From Pseudidiomarina indica (GTDB lineage Bacteria > Pseudomonadota > Gammaproteobacteria > Enterobacterales > Alteromonadaceae), in NCBI RefSeq assembly GCF_900104245.1, contig NZ_FMXN01000006.1, positions 62,001 to 126,000 on the forward strand: DNA of 64,000 bases, in the 5' to 3' direction. Position numbers and translations under genes: made by a program. Numbering within the stretch: position 1 is the stretch's first letter; the number at the start of each line of letters is the position of its first letter. The notes under the pieces were generated by a model. That model was not told where the DNA came from and made no database searches. It saw only the letters and a program-made list of their open reading frames with translations. Below, in pieces: positions 10,840 to 21,671 of this stretch.

Positions 10840-11796
10840 TTACTTTTCAAGGTTGCTTTGTGTAAAGATTTGGGCAGGCTGTCGGCAAAGACGTAATGCC
10901 TGCTCCACTAAATCCGCCGCATCACTGTCAAGCCAGTGAACATTTGGCCATTTACGCAACCAAGTCAGTTGGCGCTTGGCCAACTGCCGAGTTGCAAAAA
11001 TTCCACGATCAACCATTTCTTCATAACTCAGCTCGCCATCCAAGTATTGCCAAACCTGCCGGTAGCCAACACAACGCATGGACGGCAGGTCCAAATGCAA
11101 ATCGGAGCGTAACCGCAACTGGCTCACTTCTGCTATTAAACCTTGGTCGAGCATTTGGCGAAAACGCTGCTCTATCCGCTCATGTAACACGGCTCGATCG
11201 GGCGGTGCTACGGCAATTTGTACGAGCGGATAAGGCAAGGCCCCATGCCGCTCCTCCGTCAAGACGGTTAATGGTAGGCCAGTTAAAGCGAAAACTTCTA
11301 AGGCACGCAAGATGCGTTGCGGATCATTGGGATGAATGCGCTGCGCACTGTCAGGATCACATTGCTGCAACTCACGGTGGAGGGCGGCCGAGCCCTCCTC
11401 TTGCAGTCGCTGTTGTAATTGCTCCCGCAACTGAGGATCTGCCTCGGGTAAATAGGACATGCCTTCCAATAACGCTTTGAAGTACAGCATGGTACCGCCC
11501 ACCAACAGCGGGATCCGCCCCTGCGCGATAATATCGTCAATCGCAGCGCGAGCATCGGCAGCGAACTGCGCAGCAGAATAGCTTTCGGCAGGGTCACAAA
11601 TATCAATCAATCGGTGAGGCGCCTGGGCTAACTCTGCGGCAGTGGGCTTTGCCGTGCCAATATCCATGCCACGATAGATTAAGGCAGAATCAACCGAAAT
11701 AATGTCGCATGGCAGCTGCTCTGCAAGCGCCATCGCCAACCCTGTTTTCCCGGCCGCGGTTGGCCCATACAGACAAATAACAAAAGGCTCACTCAT
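10840..11796 (-). CDS. miaA: tRNA dimethylallyltransferase
   Basis: It adds the isopentenyl group to A37 of tRNAs that read codons starting with U. The 318-residue product has the P-loop GPTAAGKT (11-18), [18 protein letters not shown] and the [11 protein letters not shown] region. An in-frame upstream extension of 44 codons would run through the end of mutL; the ATG at 11796 gives the family N-terminus and overlaps the mutL stop codon as ATGA, so translational coupling is likely. E. coli MiaA is 316 residues. Confidence 0.97.
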   Translation of the reverse strand: MSEPFVICLYGPTAAGKTGLAMALAEQLPCDIISVDSALIYRGMDIGTAKPTAAELAQAPHRLIDICDPAESYSAAQFAADARAAIDDIIAQGRIPLLVGGTMLYFKALLEGMSYLPEADPQLREQLQQRLQEEGSAALHRELQQCDPDSAQRIHPNDPQRILRALEVFALTGLPLTVLTEERHGALPYPLVQIAVAPPDRAVLHERIEQRFRQMLDQGLIAEVSQLRLRSDLHLDLPSMRCVGYRQVWQYLDGELSYEEMVDRGIFATRQLAKRQLTWLRKWPNVHWLDSDAADLVEQALRLCRQPAQIFTQSNLEK

Positions 11797-13496
11797 CGTA
11801 AGGGCTCCGGTAACGGGGGTAACGGTAAAGGTATCCAGGCGGTATCTTGGCCGCCCTGGCTGTGCGCCAGCCAATGTTCTGCTTGCGTCAGCGAGTAATG
11901 GGTTTGCACCTGATGCTGCGCCAACCAAGTTGCCAATTGTTCAGGCTGATCGCGTAACGCCAATAACTGGGGCAACACACTGGCGATATCGGATTGTCGT
12001 AACGCCGAAGGAACATCAAAAATAATCACGGACTGGCCCTGTAATTCATAACGTACCCCAAGCAACGCAAGTTGTTTCGGGGCACACGCCCGCATGGTTT
12101 GAACCACGTCGGAATCGGTCAGTTTAAGCGGGATTAATAACGGCTGCCCCGCTAACCCCAACGTCAATTGTTGCCCAATACGCTGACTTAAATCACGCAG
12201 TTGAACTCGCTGCAAGTCAAGCAACCCCAATCCCTTACGATCATCGTTGACCAAGGCGAAGCGCTGTTCAACCACAGCCAGAACTTGAGCCGAAGCCGTT
12301 GTTTGCCCGCTCGCGTCGCCAGTGCGGTTCAATAAGCGGGTTAACTCGCTCAACGCGGTGAGGTCCACCGCCGGGCGATCCGGGAACACCTGCCGATGGC
12401 GGGGCGTGAGCTCCTGCACCTGGGCCGTCAAAGCAGCGTGACTGGCGGTATAGCCATGCTCGCTGCGCGAGACCGTAACCGTGTCAGCAGGTTGCGGCGC
12501 ATGGGCAGTGAGAACTTGACGGGTTGCATGCAATACAAAGTCGTGGATCAGCCGAGCTTGGTGAAAGCGCACCTCATGCTTGGCGGGATGCACGTTCACA
12601 TCAACGTCCTGAGGCGGCAACTCTAAATAAAGAACGTATGTTGGCACCCGATCCTCGGGCAAGGTATCCGTATAGGCTTGTCGTACCGCATGCCCCAATA
12701 ACCGATCCCGCATCATGCGGCCATTCACATAAAAATATTGCACATCCGCCTGATGACGACAGGCTGCTGCAGGTGCAATCCAGCCCCACAATCGCACTGC
12801 GCCCGATTCACTTTCAACGCTAATCGCTTCTTGGCTAAATGGAGTGCCGCAAACTTGGGCGACACGCTTTAGATAATCTTCGGGTTGCTCGACGGCCGTA
12901 TATTGACGTACTAACTTATCGTTATGGTGCAGCTGAAACCGAACATCGTAGCGGGCCAAGGCGATCCGACGCAGCACTTCATCAATATGGTTGAATTCGG
13001 TTTTGTCCGTGCGCAAAAACTTACGCCGTGCCGGCGTATTAAAGAATAAATCTTGCACATCCACCGTGGTGCCTTGCGGATGACTAGCGGGCGCCAGCTC
13101 CGCAACCATATCACGTCCTTCAACCCACACTTGCCAGGCATCGGTTTGTTCCGCAGTGGCGGAGGTCAACGTTAGCCGCGCTACCGAGCTAATACTGGCT
13201 AAGGCCTCGCCCCGAAACCCTAAACTTTGAATGGCTTCTAAATCTGCCAAGGAACTAATTTTACTGGTGGCATGGCGACTCAACGCAAGCGGTAACTCGG
13301 CTTTAGGAATTCCGATACCATTGTCACGTACCCGAATCCGACGCCGTCCCCCTTGTTCGATGTCGACCACGATATGAGTCGCACCCGCATCGAGACAATT
13401 TTCTACGAGCTCTTTGACAACCGATGCAGGCCGCTCAATGACTTCGCCTGCCGCAATCTGGTTTGCCAGACTAATCGGCAGCAATTGTATGGGCAT
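11793..13496 (-). CDS. mutL: DNA mismatch repair protein MutL
   Basis: MutL couples MutS mismatch recognition to strand cutting. The 567-residue product has the GHKL ATPase motifs [25 protein letters not shown] and [14 protein letters not shown] in the first 110 residues, a transducer domain to about 330, a variable linker and a C-terminal dimerisation domain. The C-terminal domain reads [16 protein letters not shown] where endonuclease-type MutLs have the DQHA(x)2E(x)4E metal motif, so the nuclease site is absent. This fits a MutH-dependent gammaproteobacterial system (inference; mutH is not in this window). Confidence 0.96.
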   Translation of the reverse strand: MPIQLLPISLANQIAAGEVIERPASVVKELVENCLDAGATHIVVDIEQGGRRRIRVRDNGIGIPKAELPLALSRHATSKISSLADLEAIQSLGFRGEALASISSVARLTLTSATAEQTDAWQVWVEGRDMVAELAPASHPQGTTVDVQDLFFNTPARRKFLRTDKTEFNHIDEVLRRIALARYDVRFQLHHNDKLVRQYTAVEQPEDYLKRVAQVCGTPFSQEAISVESESGAVRLWGWIAPAAACRHQADVQYFYVNGRMMRDRLLGHAVRQAYTDTLPEDRVPTYVLYLELPPQDVDVNVHPAKHEVRFHQARLIHDFVLHATRQVLTAHAPQPADTVTVSRSEHGYTASHAALTAQVQELTPRHRQVFPDRPAVDLTALSELTRLLNRTGDASGQTTASAQVLAVVEQRFALVNDDRKGLGLLDLQRVQLRDLSQRIGQQLTLGLAGQPLLIPLKLTDSDVVQTMRACAPKQLALLGVRYELQGQSVIIFDVPSALRQSDIASVLPQLLALRDQPEQLATWLAQHQVQTHYSLTQAEHWLAHSQGGQDTAWIPLPLPPLPEPLR

Positions 13497-13517
13497 AAAG
13501 GCAACCTAATTTACAAA

Positions 13518-14831
13518 TTACGATGATGGAATTTCGAGCTTTTGCCCGACGTGCAACACATTACTCGTGAGTCCATTGCGCTCTTTAATGGCCTTCACGG
13601 TGGTATTATACCGTTGCGCCAACACCGAAAGCGATTCTCCTGAGCGCACGATATGAGTACTGCTACGTTGGGTAGCGAACAAGGTACCATCGGGCGGGCG
13701 GCGCTGGAAATAGTTGCGAATTCCTTGATACATAGCACGCGCCAGCTGCTGTTGATGCTTATTCGTCAGTAATAGCTGTTCTTCTTGAGGATTCGAAATA
13801 AAGCCCGTTTCGATCAGCATCGACGGCACATTGCCTGATGTGAGCACGGCTAAACTGGCGTGCTGCGGCTCATGCTTATGCATATGCGCCACTTGCTTCA
13901 TTTCGGCAATGACTTCCTTAGCCATTTCGTACCCCGTACTCATGGCATGCCCCATGCTTAAATCCAGAAACGTTTTACTAATGTAGCCGTAGGTGTCATC
14001 TTCACCCACCGTCATGTCCACTCCACCGAGAACATCCGATAACCGCTCTTTATCCTCCAATAAGCGGCCCATTTCGTTATTGGCGCGGCGGGTCGATAGC
14101 ACCCACACGGACGCCCCACGCGGCTGCGGTGAGGTGAACGCGTCCGCATGAATAGAAACCAACAAGTCTGCTTTAATTTCTTCGGCTTTACGGGTTCGTT
14201 CTTTTAATCCGACATAATAGTCACCCGAACGAATCAGATACGCTTGCATGGCACTGTCTTGGTTAATAATGTCTGCTAATGCCTTAGCGATTTTTAGCAC
14301 AACGTGCTTTTCATAGGTACCGCGAGGCCCAATGGAGCCCGGATCATCGCCACCGTGACCTGCATCTATCGCGACCGTCACCTTACGCTCTTTAAGCTGT
14401 TCAACTGTCAACGCTTGGGTTCGGCGCTCAATGGAACGTCCCGGCAAATCCAGCACCAAGCGTTCACCATAACGATCATTGGCAGCCAACGGAAATACCG
14501 TTGCTTCAATTTTATCGCTCAGCTCTAACACAATTCGGGTCGAATTGGCGTTTTTGGGGGTACTGGTGCGGATCTTATGAATCAATAACGATTCATTACT
14601 GATTTTTGATAAATCAGTCCCCAGTTTGGTGTGATTAAAATCAATGACCAGTCGATAAGGCTTGGTATCGTAAATCGTAAAATAGCTATAATCTGGAGTA
14701 TCACGCAGGTCGAATACCACCCGCGTATTTTCAGGCGCAGGCCAGATCCGTACATTTTCAATTTGGTTGGCATGGGTTGCACCACACCATAGCACGCACA
14801 ATAAAGCTATTTTTATGACAACGTTTCGCAT
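13518..14831 (-). CDS. amiB: N-acetylmuramoyl-L-alanine amidase (AmiB type) with LysM
   Basis: A periplasmic zinc amidase that cuts the stem peptide from peptidoglycan at division. The 437-residue protein has a signal peptide (1-21, cut after THA), an AMIN targeting domain (about 24-130), the Amidase_3 domain with H159 in [12 protein letters not shown]174, and SIHADAF, an insert between about 255 and 300 of the type that holds the autoinhibitory helix, and a C-terminal LysM (393-436: [14 protein letters not shown]). Its start overlaps tsaE by 19 bases. Confidence 0.94.
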   Translation of the reverse strand: MRNVVIKIALLCVLWCGATHANQIENVRIWPAPENTRVVFDLRDTPDYSYFTIYDTKPYRLVIDFNHTKLGTDLSKISNESLLIHKIRTSTPKNANSTRIVLELSDKIEATVFPLAANDRYGERLVLDLPGRSIERRTQALTVEQLKERKVTVAIDAGHGGDDPGSIGPRGTYEKHVVLKIAKALADIINQDSAMQAYLIRSGDYYVGLKERTRKAEEIKADLLVSIHADAFTSPQPRGASVWVLSTRRANNEMGRLLEDKERLSDVLGGVDMTVGEDDTYGYISKTFLDLSMGHAMSTGYEMAKEVIAEMKQVAHMHKHEPQHASLAVLTSGNVPSMLIETGFISNPQEEQLLLTNKHQQQLARAMYQGIRNYFQRRPPDGTLFATQRSSTHIVRSGESLSVLAQRYNTTVKAIKERNGLTSNVLHVGQKLEIPSS

Positions 14832-15307
14832 TCGATGGTATCGAGCAATACTCGGCCTCGTTCTGTTAGCGCATTGATAGTGATTGACCGTGCCGTATCG
14901 ACATAATCAATCGTTATCGTTAAATCCGGTGATGGTAAATAGCCCTCACCGCGTTGGGGCCATTCTGCTAAAACGATTCGATCGGATCCAAGGTAATCAC
15001 GGATGCCCATAAATTCAAGTTCTTCTGCATCAGCAAGCCGATATAAATCAAAGTGATGAACTGTCCACGGGGGAAGTTCATAAGTTTCCACCAGGGTATA
15101 GGTGGGGCTTTTCACATGACCTTGATGCCCGAGCTGTTGGATAAAACCTCGACTAAAGGTGGTCTTGCCCGCCCCTAAATCCCCCAACAAATAGATAGTC
15201 AGGCCCGGTGCACTCAACCTATCGTGATAACGAGTCACGTTTTGTGCTAAGCGGCTTGCTAAGGAAAGTAAGGCGGCTTCATCCGCTAAATAAGTGGTTT
15301 TTTGCAT
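14813..15307 (-). CDS. tsaE: tRNA threonylcarbamoyladenosine biosynthesis ATPase TsaE
   Basis: It is the ATPase partner of TsaB-TsaD in making t6A37 in tRNA. The 164-residue product has a Walker A loop GDLGAGKTT (42-50) and the family stretch [12 protein letters not shown], then HHFDLYRL. It overlaps nnr by 22 bases upstream and amiB by 19 bases downstream, so the three are probably co-translated. Same order as E. coli yjeF-yjeE-amiB. Confidence 0.95.
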   Translation of the reverse strand: MQKTTYLADEAALLSLASRLAQNVTRYHDRLSAPGLTIYLLGDLGAGKTTFSRGFIQQLGHQGHVKSPTYTLVETYELPPWTVHHFDLYRLADAEELEFMGIRDYLGSDRIVLAEWPQRGEGYLPSPDLTITIDYVDTARSITINALTERGRVLLDTIECETLS

Positions 15308-16842
15308 ACGTCTTCTATGTTGATTACGGAACGAATTTCAGCGGACCATTGAGCTGGGTTGCTCAATTGCCGGAGCGGTAGGAGAAGATCACTGGCTATC
15401 GTCCCACGCTCGCCATCACAACTTGCCAATTCCCCGGCCACCGCATGCAACCACACCGCAGTAACCAAGGCATCTGGAATCGGTAATCGTTGGGCCAATA
15501 AAGCTGCCACCACGCCACTGAGTACGTCACCACTACCACCCGTTGCTAATGCCGGGGACCCACGGCGACAGACCCATCCCGTGGGATGCGTCACTGATTG
15601 AACTAAGGTTCCTGCCCCTTTGAGTAGCGCATGCGCCTGAAAGTTCTGACAAATTTGAGTTAAGGCGTGCCAACGGTCCTGCTCAACTGCCGCAGTACTC
15701 GTCCCTAACAAGCGCCCCGCCTCTCCGGGGTGAGGTGTCATGACCCATTCACTATTGGCTGGCTTCAACAACGCCAATGCTGCCAAGAGGTTCAGGCCGT
15801 CGGCATCCCACACCACCGTCCCGTCCCAATCTGCCACTGCGATGACTAGCTGCTGCGCCCACTCAGATTGCCCCAAACCGGGTCCGATAACAACGACATC
15901 GGCCTTGCTTAACAATAGACTAACACTGTCAGTGACAGCGTGCACCATGAACTCGGGTTGGGCAGCGGCGATAGCTAGCTGGCTGGTGGGGTGACACGCA
16001 ATGGACACTTTCCCAGCACCACAGCGTAATACGGCTTGCCCCGCTAATATGGCAGCGCCGCTCATGCCCGGACCGCCACCAATCACTACCACATGGCCAA
16101 AGTCACCTTTGTGAGCAGTTTTCGCACGAGCAGGCAGCGAGTGGACTACTGTTGATGCATCGATCACCTCTAACACCGGTTGCTGTGACCGGAGGCACGA
16201 TGCAATTCCCAGCTCGGCCAGTTCGATATGCCCACAATAATGAGCGGCTTGTCCGGTCACCAGCCCTAGCGTTAAGGCAATGAAGCTGACCGTCCAATCG
16301 GCCCGAACCGCGATGGGGCAAGGCCGTCCCGTATCACTATTAAGCCCACTGGGGATATCAATACTCAACACCCAACAACGTCGTGGCTGGGTATTCAGCA
16401 CGGCAATGCAATCGGCAAATTGCTCGGTAACGGAGCGATTCAAACCGCTCCCAAACACGGCATCCACCACCACGTCACTCTGTTCGCGGTGGGTCGGGTT
16501 GAATGCGGCCAGCGGGTGTGAGATTCCACCACTATCATGCCAAGCTTGCGCCGCTAGCTGAGCCAAGTCGGAGCGTGGCGTGACGGCAAACACTTGCACT
16601 TGGTAACCGGCTTGCTGCGCGAGCCGCGCCAGCACCCAACCATCGCCACCATTATTCCCCGGCCCACAAAGGACCACGACCCGCGCGGGAGCGGGTTGTT
16701 GCGCTTGCAAGCGTTGTAGACAGGCGTGTGCCGCGCGCTGCATTAACTGGCTTAAACTCACCTTGAGATGGGTCACTGCCTGTTGTTCCGCCGCGCGAAT
16801 TTGGGCGGTGGTGTACACCTTTCGATTGAGCGTTGCTGGCAT
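15286..16842 (-). CDS. nnr: Bifunctional NAD(P)H-hydrate epimerase / ADP-dependent dehydratase
   Basis: It repairs hydrated NADH and NADPH. The 518-residue protein fuses the YjeF_N epimerase (about 1-225, with [11 protein letters not shown]) to the ribokinase-like YjeF_C dehydratase (about 240-505, with [12 protein letters not shown] and the anion-hole loop GGSGDVLSG). A GTG one codon earlier (16845) is possible; the ATG at 16842 gives [11 protein letters not shown]. It heads the conserved tsaE-amiB-mutL-miaA-hfq-hflX-hflK-hflC block. Confidence 0.95.
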   Translation of the reverse strand: MPATLNRKVYTTAQIRAAEQQAVTHLKVSLSQLMQRAAHACLQRLQAQQPAPARVVVLCGPGNNGGDGWVLARLAQQAGYQVQVFAVTPRSDLAQLAAQAWHDSGGISHPLAAFNPTHREQSDVVVDAVFGSGLNRSVTEQFADCIAVLNTQPRRCWVLSIDIPSGLNSDTGRPCPIAVRADWTVSFIALTLGLVTGQAAHYCGHIELAELGIASCLRSQQPVLEVIDASTVVHSLPARAKTAHKGDFGHVVVIGGGPGMSGAAILAGQAVLRCGAGKVSIACHPTSQLAIAAAQPEFMVHAVTDSVSLLLSKADVVVIGPGLGQSEWAQQLVIAVADWDGTVVWDADGLNLLAALALLKPANSEWVMTPHPGEAGRLLGTSTAAVEQDRWHALTQICQNFQAHALLKGAGTLVQSVTHPTGWVCRRGSPALATGGSGDVLSGVVAALLAQRLPIPDALVTAVWLHAVAGELASCDGERGTIASDLLLPLRQLSNPAQWSAEIRSVINIEDVCKKPLI

Positions 16843-16860
16843 CACTCATTGGCCTTCGGG

Positions 16861-17799
16861 TTAATTGGTAACAGCCTGCCCCAACTCATTTTGAAGAATG
16901 TAGTTTAAACCGCCGAGCACTGCTGCGACCTGCGCTTCAATGCATTCTTCCGGCGAGGTTTTAGCGCTATCCGGATAAACTTCCGTGGTGGTCACATAAG
17001 GTGCATCGGTCATTCCCATACAGAGCCCTAACTTGCGGCCAGCATAATGAATCACACCCTCTTGCTCTACCGGTGCTCCAATAATTTGGCCAGCTTCATC
17101 AGGAGGCGCAATATGGGTCACTTGACGAACTGCTTCTATCACTGCTCGCTGAAATTCAGGCGTTGGCTTTTCCGAACTCCCAACAGTATAAAACCCATCC
17201 GGAATGTTCCAGTTGGTATTCACCGTGCCCTCTCGTGCTGCCAATGCGGGACGAAACTCTGAGTTATCGGTGTCCGTGGTTTCATGCAAGTCGATATGCA
17301 TGATAAAGCTGAATTCATGGCGCTCTAAGTAGCTCATCAACAATGCGCATTCTGCTGCTGGGCTATTGGCATAAAATGACCGATTTGGGTCAATCGCATA
17401 AGGGTTCCAGCGATTGACCGTTTCATAACCCCAAGGGCTTAAGCAGGGCACAATCACAAAATTAAACCACTGCCGATAATGAGGAACATGACGTTCAGCG
17501 AATGCTAAGGCACCATGCACTCCAGATGTTTCATAACCGTGAACCCCACCAGTAACCAGTACCGTCGGGCGGTTCGCATCCCACTGAGTAGAACGAAGAA
17601 TAAAGACCGGATAGGTATTGGCCGGGTAATCCAGCACACCATACTGTTCAACATCAAATTGCTCATGCAACCGATTGATTTTACTGACAACCTCATCAAA
17701 GTATGAGCGTTTAATCTGTTGTTGCTCCAGCCATTGTTGCTTTTCTTCAGCTCCCCATGGCTGCCCAGGGGTTCCGATTGGATAGTGCGATGTTCTCAT
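16861..17799 (-). CDS. M14-family zinc carboxypeptidase, cytoplasmic
   Basis: A 312-residue metallopeptidase. Zinc ligands are H87 and E90 in HGYETS, and H172 in DLHET. DPNRSF (137-142) replaces the substrate-binding asparagine-arginine loop, and TTEVYPD near 279 holds the catalytic glutamate. No signal peptide is visible, so it probably acts on cytoplasmic peptides. The ATG at 17799 has AGGACA seven bases upstream; an 18-codon extension to 17853 lacks such a site. It lies 18 bases upstream of nnr, same strand, in the place where E. coli has a divergent queG. Substrate unknown; AspA/AstE-like deacylases share the fold. Confidence 0.82.
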   Translation of the reverse strand: MRTSHYPIGTPGQPWGAEEKQQWLEQQQIKRSYFDEVVSKINRLHEQFDVEQYGVLDYPANTYPVFILRSTQWDANRPTVLVTGGVHGYETSGVHGALAFAERHVPHYRQWFNFVIVPCLSPWGYETVNRWNPYAIDPNRSFYANSPAAECALLMSYLERHEFSFIMHIDLHETTDTDNSEFRPALAAREGTVNTNWNIPDGFYTVGSSEKPTPEFQRAVIEAVRQVTHIAPPDEAGQIIGAPVEQEGVIHYAGRKLGLCMGMTDAPYVTTTEVYPDSAKTSPEECIEAQVAAVLGGLNYILQNELGQAVTN

Positions 17800-17830
17800 G
17801 GTGTGTCCTTTATTGAATAAGAGGCGAGCC

Positions 17831-18040
17831 TTAATCAGGTTTAAAAATACCAATTAAGCCGGGTTGCTCCGAATTGGTGGTCGTCGCTGCGGGTTTTGCC
17901 CCACGCTCAGAAAACTGATGTCCGCATTGCACACAGTGAACTTCTTCCTGTTCCCCTGTAACTGTCAACATCAGCGTGTCTTCCAGATGACACGCGGGAC
18001 ACTCAGCACCTGCAATAAATCGTTTCCGTGTTTGAGTCAT
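17831..18040 (-). CDS. yheV: YheV-family putative zinc-ribbon protein
   Basis: A 69-residue protein with two CxxC pairs (ECPACHLEDT and HCVQCGHQF), an N-terminal TRKRFIAGA and C-terminal GLIGIFKPD, all matching E. coli YheV. Function is not established. ATG at 18040 has GAGGTGA just upstream; a GTG two codons earlier is less likely. Divergent from yheS as in E. coli, although kefB and kefG, which follow yheV there, are absent. Confidence 0.88.
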   Translation of the reverse strand: MTQTRKRFIAGAECPACHLEDTLMLTVTGEQEEVHCVQCGHQFSERGAKPAATTTNSEQPGLIGIFKPD

Positions 18041-18062
18041 ATTCACCTCTGTGGCTATCAGG

Positions 18063-18068
18063 TATAAT
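18063..18068 (+). promoter_or_regulatory. Consensus -10 box of yheS
   Basis: A perfect TATAAT stands 41 bases before the yheS ATG. The -35 is poor (TATTCA at 18040-18045, 17-base spacing) and overlaps the yheV start codon, so the divergent yheV and yheS promoters probably interleave. Confidence 0.5.
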
Positions 18069-18108
18069 TGTCGCAGAAAAATCAGTTGAACCCAAGTTAG
18101 GACACATC

Positions 18109-19998
18109 ATGATAACGATTCGCGCGGCTAGCTTAATGCGCGGCGGCAAACTATTGCTCGAAGATGCCTCATTTACTCTGTTCCCTGGCCACCACGTCGG
18201 CTTGATTGGCCGTAACGGAACCGGTAAGTCATCCTTATTTGCCTTGTTACGGGGTGAATTAAGCCTTGATAAAGGCGATTGTGAGGTGCCCAAAGGGTGG
18301 CGCATTGCAAGTGTAAAGCAAGAAACACCCGCGCTTGACCAATCCGCTCTGGATTATGTGTTAGACGGAGATCAGGAATTACGCCAGATTGAACAACGCT
18401 TGGCGCAAGCTGAACGTGATCACGATGGCCTTGCCATTGGCCAATGCCATGATCAGCTCGCCACCATTGGGGGGTACGATGCCCCTGCTCGCGCCGCATC
18501 GCTATTAGCAGGGCTAGGGTTCCAGCCAGACCAAATTCACACGCCAGTCAAAGCCTTTTCTGGGGGCTGGCGGATGCGCCTCAACCTGGCTCAAGCCTTA
18601 ATTGCCCGCGCCGATTTGTTGTTACTGGACGAACCAACGAACCACTTAGATATTGACGCAATCTTCTGGCTTGAAGAATGGCTACAGCGCTTCCCCGGAA
18701 CCTTGATCATTATTTCGCACGACCGTGACTTTTTAGACGCCACAGTTCAACAAATCATTCATATTGATCAGCAACGCGCCACCAGCTATACCGGTAACTA
18801 CAGTAGTTTTGAGCAACAACAAGCAGAACAACTCGCTCAGCAGCAAGCACAATTTGATAAAGAGCAAGCACAACGAAAGCATTTACAAAGCTTTATCGAC
18901 CGCTTTCGCTACAAAGCCAGTAAAGCCAAGCAAGCGCAAAGCCGCATTAAAGCCCTTGAACGCTTGCAAGCCAGCGCGCCTTTGCGGGCCGCCAGTCATT
19001 TTGAGTTTTCATTTAAGCCCCCAGAGCAACTGCCCAACCCGCTGCTTACCCTAGAGCAGGTTCAAATCGGCTATGGGGACACCGTGGTGTTGGAAAAAAT
19101 CCAATTCAATCTGGTTCCTGGCAGCCGCATTGGACTCCTAGGGCGCAATGGGGCGGGCAAATCAACCCTCGTCAAACTGCTAGCAGGTGAGCTGCAGCCA
19201 CAAGCGGGGGTTGCAGCAATTAATCCAGCTGTGAAATTGGGATATTTTGCTCAGCATCAGCTCGAAACTCTGCAAGTTGATGCCACCCCATTGTTACATC
19301 TCCAACGTCTCGATCAGCAAGCAACGGAGCAACAACTCCGTGATTACCTAGGCGGCTTTGGATTTCGTGGTGATGATGCGACGCGCTTGGTCGGCCCAAT
19401 GTCCGGTGGTGAAAAAGCTCGTTTAGTGTTGGCTCTGATTGTTTATCAACGGCCTAATTTGCTCTTGCTGGATGAGCCAACCAACCACTTGGATAACAGC
19501 ATGCGCGAAGCCTTGGTCTATGCCCTGCAGGAGTTTACCGGGGCAATGGTTATTGTGTCGCACGACCGTCACCTGTTAAGGACCACGGTGGATGAGTTTT
19601 ATTTGGTGGCGAATCAGCGGGTGGAACCCTTTGCGGGCGATTTGGATGCTTATCATGATTGGTTAAAGCAACAAAGCCCGGCGGCAGAAAACACCAACGA
19701 TACAGCACGCGCCAAGCCAAGCCGCAAAGATGAGAAACGTGATGCGGCAGAACGACGGCAGGCACTTAAGCCATTAAAAGATCGGGTTAAAAAGGCAGAG
19801 CAGCAGCTGCAAACAGCAGAATCGCGGCTCGCCGAACTGAACGAACGGCTTGCCGATACGCGATTATACGAAACTGAACATAAAGCCGAATTAACGGACA
19901 TATTGCAACAACAAGCCAAGGCGCAGGCCCAGTTAGCCATTGCCGAAGATGAATGGATGGCAGCGGAAGAGGCGCTGCAGGAGGCTCTTAATTTATGA
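18109..19998 (+). CDS. yheS: ABC-F type ATPase YheS
   Basis: A soluble tandem-ATPase ABC-F protein; the family acts on ribosomes, and no membrane segment is present. The 629-residue product has Walker A GRNGTGKS (35-42) with signature [13 protein letters not shown] (about 149), then Walker [10 protein letters not shown] (about 346) with signature [21 protein letters not shown] twice, and the ABC-F linker between them. A charged coiled coil (about 545-625) closes it. The start at 18109 has AGGAC eight bases upstream and gives [10 protein letters not shown]; upstream in-frame codons would overlap yheV. Followed by yheU with an ATGA overlap, as in E. coli apart from the missing yheT. Confidence 0.95.
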   Translation: MITIRAASLMRGGKLLLEDASFTLFPGHHVGLIGRNGTGKSSLFALLRGELSLDKGDCEVPKGWRIASVKQETPALDQSALDYVLDGDQELRQIEQRLAQAERDHDGLAIGQCHDQLATIGGYDAPARAASLLAGLGFQPDQIHTPVKAFSGGWRMRLNLAQALIARADLLLLDEPTNHLDIDAIFWLEEWLQRFPGTLIIISHDRDFLDATVQQIIHIDQQRATSYTGNYSSFEQQQAEQLAQQQAQFDKEQAQRKHLQSFIDRFRYKASKAKQAQSRIKALERLQASAPLRAASHFEFSFKPPEQLPNPLLTLEQVQIGYGDTVVLEKIQFNLVPGSRIGLLGRNGAGKSTLVKLLAGELQPQAGVAAINPAVKLGYFAQHQLETLQVDATPLLHLQRLDQQATEQQLRDYLGGFGFRGDDATRLVGPMSGGEKARLVLALIVYQRPNLLLLDEPTNHLDNSMREALVYALQEFTGAMVIVSHDRHLLRTTVDEFYLVANQRVEPFAGDLDAYHDWLKQQSPAAENTNDTARAKPSRKDEKRDAAERRQALKPLKDRVKKAEQQLQTAESRLAELNERLADTRLYETEHKAELTDILQQQAKAQAQLAIAEDEWMAAEEALQEALNL

Positions 19999-20219
19999 TG
20001 ATTCCATGGCAACAACTCGACCCGAGCACACTCACTAACATTATCGAAGCCTTCGTCTTGCGCGAAGGCACCGACTACGGTGATGAAGAAAAGTCACTCG
20101 CTGAAAAAGTGGCAGATGTGCGGGCGCAATTAGTCGCCGGAACGGCCATTCTGGTTTGGTCCGAGTTATATGAAACCGTCAATATTATGCCCGCTGATCA
20201 GCCTCTAGATGGTAAGTAA
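19995..20219 (+). CDS. yheU: YheU family protein (UPF0270)
   Basis: A 74-residue protein beginning [28 protein letters not shown], the diagnostic segment of the family, with [13 protein letters not shown] following. Function unknown. Translation is coupled to yheS through ATGA; the second ATG at 19998 is equally possible. Its 3' end overlaps the convergent cysQ by 35 bases. Confidence 0.93.
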   Translation: MMIPWQQLDPSTLTNIIEAFVLREGTDYGDEEKSLAEKVADVRAQLVAGTAILVWSELYETVNIMPADQPLDGK

Positions 20220-21039
20220 ACACTTGCTTCCAGGGGACGGCAGGGTCACCAAGCACTAGGAAATTGGGGTTACCAAGGTGCTCGCTTCGATTATAAGTAA
20301 GCGGCGTAAAATGCTCACTGACAATGGTGCCACCGGCCTCAGCGACAATCACTTCAGCTGCCGCAGTATCCCACTCTCCGGTTGGCCCCACCCGTAAAAA
20401 ACAATCTGCTCGCCCTTCGGCAATCATGCACGCTTTCAGTGAGCAGCTGCCCGCATGAATCAATTGAACCGAGCGCTTTTGATTCATTCGCATTAGCACG
20501 CGCTCGCGCGGTTGACGCCGACTAACGGCTAAGGTCAACACATCGTGCTGGGGATCCACTAATTGGCGCACATGAATTTGACGACTGCCAAAGCGATCCG
20601 TTCGAAAAGCCCCTCGCCCCCGCTGGGCCGTGTAAAGCACATCCCCGGGTGGCCAATAAATAATTCCCAACACGGGCTGATGATTCTCAATCAGTGCAAT
20701 GATCACTCCAAAATCACCACTGCGAGCAATGAACTCCTGCGTGCCATCCAACGGGTCAACAATCCAATAGCGGGGCCACTGTTGCCGTTCTGCAAACGCT
20801 AAATGGGAGCCCTCTTCCGACAAAATTGGAATGGTTGGCGTTAACGCCGCCAATCCATCGACAATTAAACGATTGGCCGCAAAGTCCACACTGGTCACTG
20901 GCGATTCATCGTCTTTATGGTAGGTTTCGAAGGCTTGTTCTTCGTACAGCTCTAAAATGAGCTGACCAGCCTGCTTGGCAACGGCGGCGGCCCCCGTCAG
21001 CCAGTGATGTAAAAGGTCTGTCGAACCAGCTTCCGTCAC
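20185..21039 (-). CDS. cysQ: 3'(2'),5'-bisphosphate nucleotidase CysQ, GTG start
   Basis: It removes the 3' phosphate from PAP and PAPS, by-products of sulfate assimilation, using Mg2+. The 284-residue inositol-phosphatase-fold protein shows the metal motifs SEEG (74-77) and DPLDGT (95-100), and [15 protein letters not shown] near 218. The start is GTG at 21039, overlapping the nudE stop codon as GTGA; no better ATG precedes the conserved N-terminus. Sharing an operon with nudE suggests joint clean-up of nucleotide by-products. Confidence 0.94.
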   Translation of the reverse strand: MTEAGSTDLLHHWLTGAAAVAKQAGQLILELYEEQAFETYHKDDESPVTSVDFAANRLIVDGLAALTPTIPILSEEGSHLAFAERQQWPRYWIVDPLDGTQEFIARSGDFGVIIALIENHQPVLGIIYWPPGDVLYTAQRGRGAFRTDRFGSRQIHVRQLVDPQHDVLTLAVSRRQPRERVLMRMNQKRSVQLIHAGSCSLKACMIAEGRADCFLRVGPTGEWDTAAAEVIVAEAGGTIVSEHFTPLTYNRSEHLGNPNFLVLGDPAVPWKQVFTYHLEADQRA

Positions 21040-21584
21040 TGATTTAGCTCTCGCAAAGTAAGGAGTAACGCAGCAATGCTTCGTGCCTCGGTAAAATCAT
21101 GTTGGTTCATTAATTCTTCGCTCTCGTGAATGGACCAAAGAACTTTTTCTAACGGTTCTGGTTCATCCCCAGGCAATGACTCTTGGTACAAGTCACGGGC
21201 CATAAAGATATGCATGGTCGCAGCAAAAAATTGAGGCGCCATGGTTACACTTTTTAACGGGATCAACTGCCGTGCCCCATAGCCAATTTCTTCTTTTAAC
21301 TCACGATTGGCCGCTTGCTCGGGCGTCTCATTGGGATCAATCAACCCCTTCGGGAAGCCCAACTGGTAATTATGCAGGCCGGCGGCATATTCACGGATTA
21401 AAATCAGGGTATCGTCGTCAAGAAACGGGACCACCATCACTGCCCCGCGGCCGCTACCTGCTAAACGTTCAAATTGGCGTTCCACCCCATTGCTAAACTT
21501 CAAATCGACCGCTTCAATCCGTAACAGACGACTTTGCGCAACAACATGACGTGCCAAAATCTCAGGAATGGGTTTATTAGACAT
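21036..21584 (-). CDS. nudE: ADP compounds hydrolase NudE (Nudix)
   Basis: It hydrolyses ADP-ribose, Ap3A and NADH. The 182-residue protein carries a complete Nudix box G-x5-E-x7-REU-x-EE-x-G-U from G80 to Y102 (FPKGLIDPNE, then NRELKEEIGY), followed by the NudE-type region PQFFAATMHIF. First gene of a two-gene nudE-cysQ operon. Confidence 0.94.
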   Translation of the reverse strand: MSNKPIPEILARHVVAQSRLLRIEAVDLKFSNGVERQFERLAGSGRGAVMVVPFLDDDTLILIREYAAGLHNYQLGFPKGLIDPNETPEQAANRELKEEIGYGARQLIPLKSVTMAPQFFAATMHIFMARDLYQESLPGDEPEPLEKVLWSIHESEELMNQHDFTEARSIAALLLTLRELNQ

Positions 21585-21671
21585 AAGAATCCCATATTAC
21601 TGGCTAAGTACACTGGCTTTTCGTTACTATAACGGGAAAGAAGTCGTAGGTACAACCATGAGGAGTTCTGA